From Pegoplata infirma (lineage: Eukaryota; Arthropoda; Insecta; Diptera; Anthomyiidae): a stretch of DNA of 64,000 bases. A program made the position numbers and the translations under genes. Of this stretch, positions 58,851 through 64,000 are shown in pieces (position 1 is the first letter of the stretch; the number at the start of each line of letters is the position of its first letter). The stretch covers positions 209,750,035 to 209,814,034 of the forward strand of contig OY992539.1 of NCBI GenBank assembly GCA_963921195.1, read 5' to 3'. Below the pieces are notes generated by a model. It was not told the origin of the DNA. It ran no database searches and saw only the letters and a list, made by a program, of their open reading frames with translations.

Positions 58851-59841
58851 GAGAAAATTATCGGAGATCCTCCTTTTTTATTTGACATCCCCAGCATCCT
58901 ACGACAAATTTAAATGTTTAAAAAATATTTTACAAAAATTAAATCCACTAAAACTTTAAAGTCCATTTAAAAGGAAACATGATTACGAAAAGAAAAACTG
59001 TAAATGAAATTTTACTACATTTGGTCTCTAGTTTGAAAAGTATTTTAATCAGTTCGTGTTTAACGATTTTTTCTTTTTGTCAGACGGTGTTATAAAATGG
59101 TCCTCCGAACCGACAATTTTCTTTTAAGCTTAATGAATGACGGTATCATAAAACCTTAAAATTATGGTCCTTCGAACCGAAAGTTTTTCACTAAACTGGC
59201 AAGTAAATATCGAAAAATTATGATTTAGAAAAATTTTTAGATTGATTTTTTATTTTAAATTTTACCGGAAATTTTCTATATAACTTATCTACAGAATTTA
59301 GAAAAAAAAAATTTAAAACCTTTATGCTTTGCAACTTATTAATAATTTAAAAGTAACGGCTACCTTGACCCAGAAAATTTTCTATAAAAATTTCTTTATA
59401 TAAATTTCAAATTATGACTAACTTAACCCACCCACCTTTTAATGTAGCACACTTTGAACAAGCAAAAATCCTTAACAATATGATTGGAAACAGAACAAGA
59501 TATTTATATGTGTACTACTATTTAAAAAACAATTATTTTCATTTAATAAATTAAAACAAATAAAAAATTAAAAGAAGAAAACAATAAAAACCAACTTGAT
59601 AAAATATGCGGAGAAATAAATGCCGCAAATGAAGTGCTTTTTTAATGATAACGTGAAAATGTTGTGCCAATAAATAGTATTTTATATACAAATGATAACC
59701 GATATGAAGATACTTATACTTTATATTACGTACTCCAGATCATCCGATGTCTGACAAACACAAATTTGTGGAGCCCACTTTGAGCGAAGGACCTTTCCTT
59801 TGTTGTTTTTTATTCAACCATTTCTTTATAGAATTTTAAAC
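58851..59841. other. Stretch without recognised genes
   Basis: Two ATGGTCC(T/C)(T/C)CGAACCGA motifs lie at 59098 and 59165 in a short direct repeat. AT-rich otherwise. Confidence 0.35.
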
Positions 59842-61832
59842 AAATAAATACTTAAGCTCGAGGTCATAAGTTTTAAATGTTTTTTAATTATTAATATATT
59901 TTCAATATTTCTCTATTCCTTGAATAGCATCTTCAGGGATAGTTACATTTTATTAAAAACTAGCTGGCCCGGTCCGCGTTGCTGGCCCAAATATAAGTTC
60001 AGTGTTATATGTTGTCTCGCTTCATATATATCGCCCTGCAAAAATGCAATGAATTTATTGGCTTAGAAAAATTTGTGGGCGTGGTTTCAAAGACCTGATT
60101 AGGCAAATACTTATCTTCAGATTATTTCTTAGGAAATAAAAAAAAAACTTACCATGTCTTCGACCTTGCGAACTGTACAAATTGAAAACTTCTTGAGTAT
60201 CATTACGAACAACACAAAAACAAATTACGCATATCCTACTGTCTTATCGGGAACTATTGACTTGATTTCAAACAAACCTTTATAGTTTTCCCGAATTTTC
60301 CATTTTATTGGGACACTTTTTTCATTTATATTTCCTTAAAAACCAAATTAGAACTATAAATAACATACAAAAATCAGTCTGGTCATAAGTAGTCGACATA
60401 TTTTGGCAAAAGTGCTCAAGTGTTGCAAATTTTAAGGATATTGAAAAATGTGGGCTTTAAAGTGGGGGATTATAATTATTTCCGTAAAATCCTTGCTTGG
60501 ACTATAATGATCATTAAAGAAAAAAATTGCCAAATCAGTCCAGTCGTTCTCCGATTTTAGATGTATTGAAAAAAGTGGGAGTGGACAATTCATTCCGTAA
60601 AAACCTTAGTTGTACTATGACGAACGTCAACAAATACTACTAATAGCCAAATCGGCCCTGCCGTTCTTCTATTTTAGATACATCGACATAAAAGTGGTCG
60701 TGAAAAATTTTTATTTCCGTTTAAACCTTAGTTGGACTATGACGAACATTTAAAAAAAATTTTAGTCAAATCGATCCAGCCGTTCTCCGGTTTTAGATAT
60801 AGGTGATTAATAATTTTTCCGAAAAAACCTAAGGCGAACATTAAAAAAAAAAAAAGACGAACAAAACCTTATTTGAATTTGACCAACTCGGTCCATCCAT
60901 TTAAAAGTGGGCGTAGAAATCGAAAATTGTTTTTTTTTTCAAAAAACCTTAGTTGGACTATGACGAACATTAACAAAATAAGACAAACTGATCCAGCCAT
61001 TCCATGATTTAAAATATATATCTGGCAAAGTGAGCTTAAAAGTAGGCGTGAACAATTTTTCTTTCCTTACAAACCTTTTGTCGGTCTAGCCGTTATAGTT
61101 CTTTTGATACATAGAAAGTGAGCGTGGGAAATTTTACTATCCGTAAAAACCTTAGGTGAATTATGACAAACATTTTCAACAAAAATTAGCCAAAGTGGGC
61201 GTGGCCAATTTTTTTTTTCGTAAAAACCAAAGTGTGAATATGATGAAAATTCAATTAAAAAATATTTAGTCAAATCGGTCCAGCCATTATCAGATTTTAG
61301 ATAAATTGAAAAAGTGGGCGTAAAAGTGGGCGGGGTCAATTTTTCTTTACGTAAAAACCTAAGTTGGACTATGACGAACATTTCCAAAAAAAAAAATCCA
61401 AATCGGTCCAACCGTTCTCAACTGATGCGGTTAAAATTGGCGTTAAAGTGAGAGTGGTCGATTTTTCTTTCAGTAAAAACTTTAATTGGATTACTACGAA
61501 CATTTAAATAAAAAAATTACCAAATCGGTGCAGCCGTTTTCCGATTTTAGATAAATCGAAAAAAGTGGGCGTAAAAGTGGGCGTGGTCAATTTTTCTTTA
61601 CGTAAAAACCTAAGTTGGACTATGACGAACATTTCCAAAAAAAAAAAATCAAAATCGGTCCAGCCGTTCTCAACTGATGCGGTTACCAACGAACGACAAT
61701 TGATTTTTATTTATATAGATTATTACAAAAAAAATATTCTTAAAAACTATGTAGTGAGTGTTTGCTACCTTCAAAATATTTGAACAATTAAAAAACATTT
61801 AGAAATTATGACCTCGAACTTGACTATTTATG
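59842..61832. mobile_element. Foldback element, GCTCGAGGTCA family (about 2 kb), with an inner repeat-bearing insertion
   Basis: Inverted ends of about 45 bp (AAGCTCGAGGTCATAA, TAAATGTTTTTTAATT) lie at about 59842-59900 and 61780-61832. The interior from about 59960 (ACTAGCTGGCCCGG) to 61717 (TTTATTTATATAGATTA) looks like a separate inserted element. It contains about eight diverged tandem repeats of 120-190 bp (TCGGTCCAGCCGTTCTC, GATTTTAGATA, AAAAGTGGGCGTGG, ACCTAAGTTGGACTATGACGAACATT). A 120-bp block is repeated almost exactly at 61314 and 61566. No real protein is seen; minus-strand ORFs repeat with the unit. Confidence 0.75.
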
Positions 61833-62454
61833 TTTTTGTTGAAGTTTTACATAATATTTTTTAAGATAGTTTTTAGGTAGGAACTTTTTCTCCCTTTACA
61901 AGTTTCAGTTTTATATCACTCTTTGATTTCTATTGTGCATTTATAGAAAGACGGACTGTTTTGTCTGGTGACAAAAATTATCCATACTCTCCTTCAGCCT
62001 CTAAAATAAATTTTTGGAAAAATATATATTATGTACATATTTTAAGCATCGAAAATATGTTATTTTGAACATTCTTTTATTCCAATAATAAATATGTTTG
62101 CAAACAAAAATTTTATTTTTGCTGGGAAGCCTCACGAGGAAAATTTTAGATCTAATTCTATGAAATTTTGAATAAAACAATTGAAGTATTTATTGAAGTA
62201 CATACATACTTTAAAATATTAGTTTTTCTTGTAACTAGCTGCCAAGTGAGGGAAAAAGTCGTAGTCAAATCAACTATTTTCATACTCATTTTTAAAAATC
62301 TCAAATTAAAAAAAAAAATAATGCTATTAATAATTATGAAGTTGAGTTTTATAAAATGTAATATGTTTGGTTTTGAGTAAGTATGCAAGAACTTCTTTTG
62401 ATTTCATGATACCGCCATATTGAAAATTATCATTTTGATTATAAATTAAAGCAA
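61833..62454. other. AT-rich stretch without recognised genes
   Basis: An orphan TTTTTGCTGGGA (about 62117-62127) could be one end of a CCCAGCAAAA-family element. The overlapping ORFs at 62158-62388 on both strands have no recognisable domain. Confidence 0.35.
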
Positions 62455-62811
62455 GTACAATTTAGTAATCCTATACCGTCTTATGTGGAACGTAGTTTGT
62501 TGATTGGCTTGGAAACTCTTGAGCTTAGACGAAAAATACAGTCCATGTTATTTATTTTTGATCTTATAAATGGTAAAATTGATTGTCCTGATCTACTGGA
62601 AAAAATTCCTTTCAATGTTCCGAGTAGGAATCTTCGTCATCAATTTTTATTTTATATTGAATTTCATCGTTATGAATATGTTCTAAATAGTCCTTTTATT
62701 AGAGCTTTAATACTTTTTAATAAATTACCAAATGATGTGTTGGTGGAATTTAATACATCAAAGGAATTTTTTAAATCTTCCCTTTTTTATATTATGAGAA
62801 AACATAATTAA
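62455..62811 (+). pseudogene. LINE ORF2 C-terminal fragment
   Basis: In frame it reads NPIPSYVERSLLIGLETLELRRKI, then LFIFDLINGKIDCPDLLEKI, FNVPSRNLRH, FYIEFHRYEYVLNSPFIRAL and FNKLPNDV. This is the pattern of the extreme C-terminus of insect non-LTR retrotransposon polyproteins downstream of the RT (SYxxRxxLLGLxTLExRR...INGxIDCPxLL...FHRTNY...NSPxxR). The RT domain itself is absent, so it cannot be functional. There is no proper start codon: the frame opens within the truncated element. The frame is intact, so the insertion may be young. It belongs to a different LINE lineage from the two longer ORFs in the window. Confidence 0.8.
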
Positions 62812-62908
62812 TGTATATATTTAAATATTATGTTATTTAATTTTAATTTATACTTAAATAAGATTTCATAGTCTGTAAGGAACTTTTTGTTCTATAGACT
62901 AATAATAA

Positions 62909-62979
<71 letters not shown>

Positions 62980-62982
62980 AAA
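62455..62982 (+). mobile_element. 5'-truncated LINE 3' end with (TAAA)n tail
   Basis: A short C-terminal ORF2 fragment (to 62811) is followed by about 90 bp of 3' UTR and about 20 copies of TAAA (62904-62980), the microsatellite tail of many insect LINEs. Extreme 5' truncation. The 5' boundary is approximate and no duplication was confirmed. Confidence 0.8.
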
Positions 62983-63594
62983 CATTATTAAAATGAGTTT
63001 TCAACAATTTCAACAATGACGCAGAGATTTTGTTCCACGGCATTTTCCGGTATTTGAATCTTAAAGTGAAGTCTAAAGTTTCAAAATTAGAGCAGCTTTC
63101 GAGATATTGATAAAACATTCTTTAGACTTTTGTTTTCCTCCGAAACAACTCTGTTTTAATTCTCTGAAATCATGTTTATCTCAAGTAATATTTGTTTACT
63201 TAAATATTCCACTTGTCAGAATTGTTGTTTTTAAATTTATTTTTTAATTTGTTACTAAAAATTATTATATCTAACTAAAGTTTATATTAATTATAAATTA
63301 CTTCAATAAGATTATAATTAATAAAGCCGGCTAATTTAAATAATGCCCCACAATTTGTTCACAGGCAGCTGCAAGTGTGTGGCCTTTTAAGTTCGAAATA
63401 ATTTAAAAAAAAAAAAACCTTTAATAATAATGTTAATAATTAAAAAAAAATGACGACAACAGGCCAAGCAACAAACGAAAAATTATTCATTCATTAATAC
63501 AATCAAGAACAACAGAGTTGTATACATTTTTACTCACTTTGTACACCTATGAACAATGGCGATACGAATGGGGTGACCATGCCAAGTGTGGTGA
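62983..63594. other. AT-rich stretch without recognised genes
   Basis: A GC-richer short patch (63350-63385, CACAGGCAGCTGCAAGTGTGTGG) and two A-runs. No ORF or repeat family was recognised. Confidence 0.35.
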
Positions 63595-64000
63595 GATTCT
63601 AAGAAAAATGTTATAAAAAAAAATAATAGCTTCTTAATAGTGTATAGAAAAATTCGCAGTATAAAAAATTTTCAGGTTTTAAGACGATTTTCCCTAAAGA
63701 AAATTTTTCAGAATCTAAGAAACTTTTTGTATAGAAAAATTCTGAGATTTTGAGACATTTTTCGTAAAGAAAAATCGCAGATTCTAAAACATATTTCAAA
63801 TAGAAAAATTCTTATAGAAAACTCACATATTTTTATGAGATATTTTTTTATACAGAAAAGTTCTCAGATTCTGAAAAATTTTTTGCATAGAAAAATTATT
63901 AGGTTCTGAGAAATTTTTCGGGTAGAAAAGTTCTTAGATTCTAAGATATTTTTTGTATAGACAAATTCTAAGATTCTGATATATTTTTTTGAATAGAAAA
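63595..64000 (+). repeat. Satellite array H (forward), continuing past the window
   Basis: Degenerate forward 35-bp units (GATTTTGAGACATTTTTCGTAAAG, TCTCAGATTCTGAAAAATTTTTTGCATAG) run to the last base. The ORF at 63611-63799 is a repeat by-product. Confidence 0.88.

Noticed and set aside
61067..61411. 114-codon ORF with repeated FLRKEKLTPPTF motifs as a repeat protein
   Set aside because: It reflects the 120-190 bp tandem repeat inside the foldback; the same peptide recurs at 61504-61689 with the unit.
62843..63118. ORF with LFIYLFIYLFIY as a membrane protein
   Set aside because: It is the reverse reading of the (TAAA)n LINE tail.

Overview
The window is eukaryotic and very AT-rich, and it looks like repeat-laden nuclear DNA of a higher (probably calyptrate) fly. 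Reasons: two non-LTR retrotransposon ORFs and a third 3' fragment; at least six copies of a DINE-1/INE-1-like element (GACGGACAT microsatellite core, 'TATGGGGTC' block, subterminal ATACCCTCCAC / GTGGAGGGTAT inverted repeats); many foldback/MITE elements with insect-type target-site duplications; and no operons or bacterial signals. The species cannot be named from the sequence.

Only one stretch looks like host protein-coding sequence: an ATG-initiated exon at 2230-2515 (+), encoding a short ectodomain, one transmembrane helix and a Cys-rich cytoplasmic start, ending at an AG|GTAAGT donor in phase 1. If that donor is used, the rest of the window could be one giant intron. It is packed with satellites, hairpins and nested transposons, much like the satellite-filled introns of Drosophila Y-linked genes (inference).

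Layout: 1-1760, truncated LINE. 2230-2515, putative first coding exon. 3186-14700, a 35/36-bp satellite in arrays of both orientations, broken by a DINE-1-like element (7448-8228) and a GC-richer 556-bp insert (13921-14476), with a hAT-like MITE at 9596-9884. 14776-17249, foldbacks, including a 919-bp near-complete hairpin nested in another MITE with a TAA duplication. 17540-21540, the same satellite split by a 5'-truncated LINE with a 12-bp duplication. 22551-27410, a 2.7-kb palindrome with CTCGAG clusters, flanked by a 39-bp satellite rich in TATCGATA. 27425-28130, foldback. 29300-32640, satellite that flips orientation near 31660. 33830-38290, a tandem repeat and nested foldbacks, plus a hAT MITE with a perfect 8-bp duplication (37098-37411). 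39451-41745, satellite again. 42217-46830, DINE-1-like copy, duplications and MITEs. 46900-54346, a large foldback family that received a DINE-1-like copy, a TIR element carrying a tRNA-like sequence, and a Transib-like element. 55453-61832, DINE-1-like copies, a segmental tandem duplication and another long foldback. 62455-62982, a LINE 3' fragment with a (TAAA)n tail. 63595-64000, the satellite resumes.

A recurring theme is that the tandem repeats are built from palindromes. The 35/36-bp and 39-bp satellites share one palindromic half (TTTTCTATAGAAAA) and differ in the other (TCTCAGATTCTGAGA versus TATCGATATCGATA). Conserved flanking modules and precise nested insertions allow a relative chronology of the locus.
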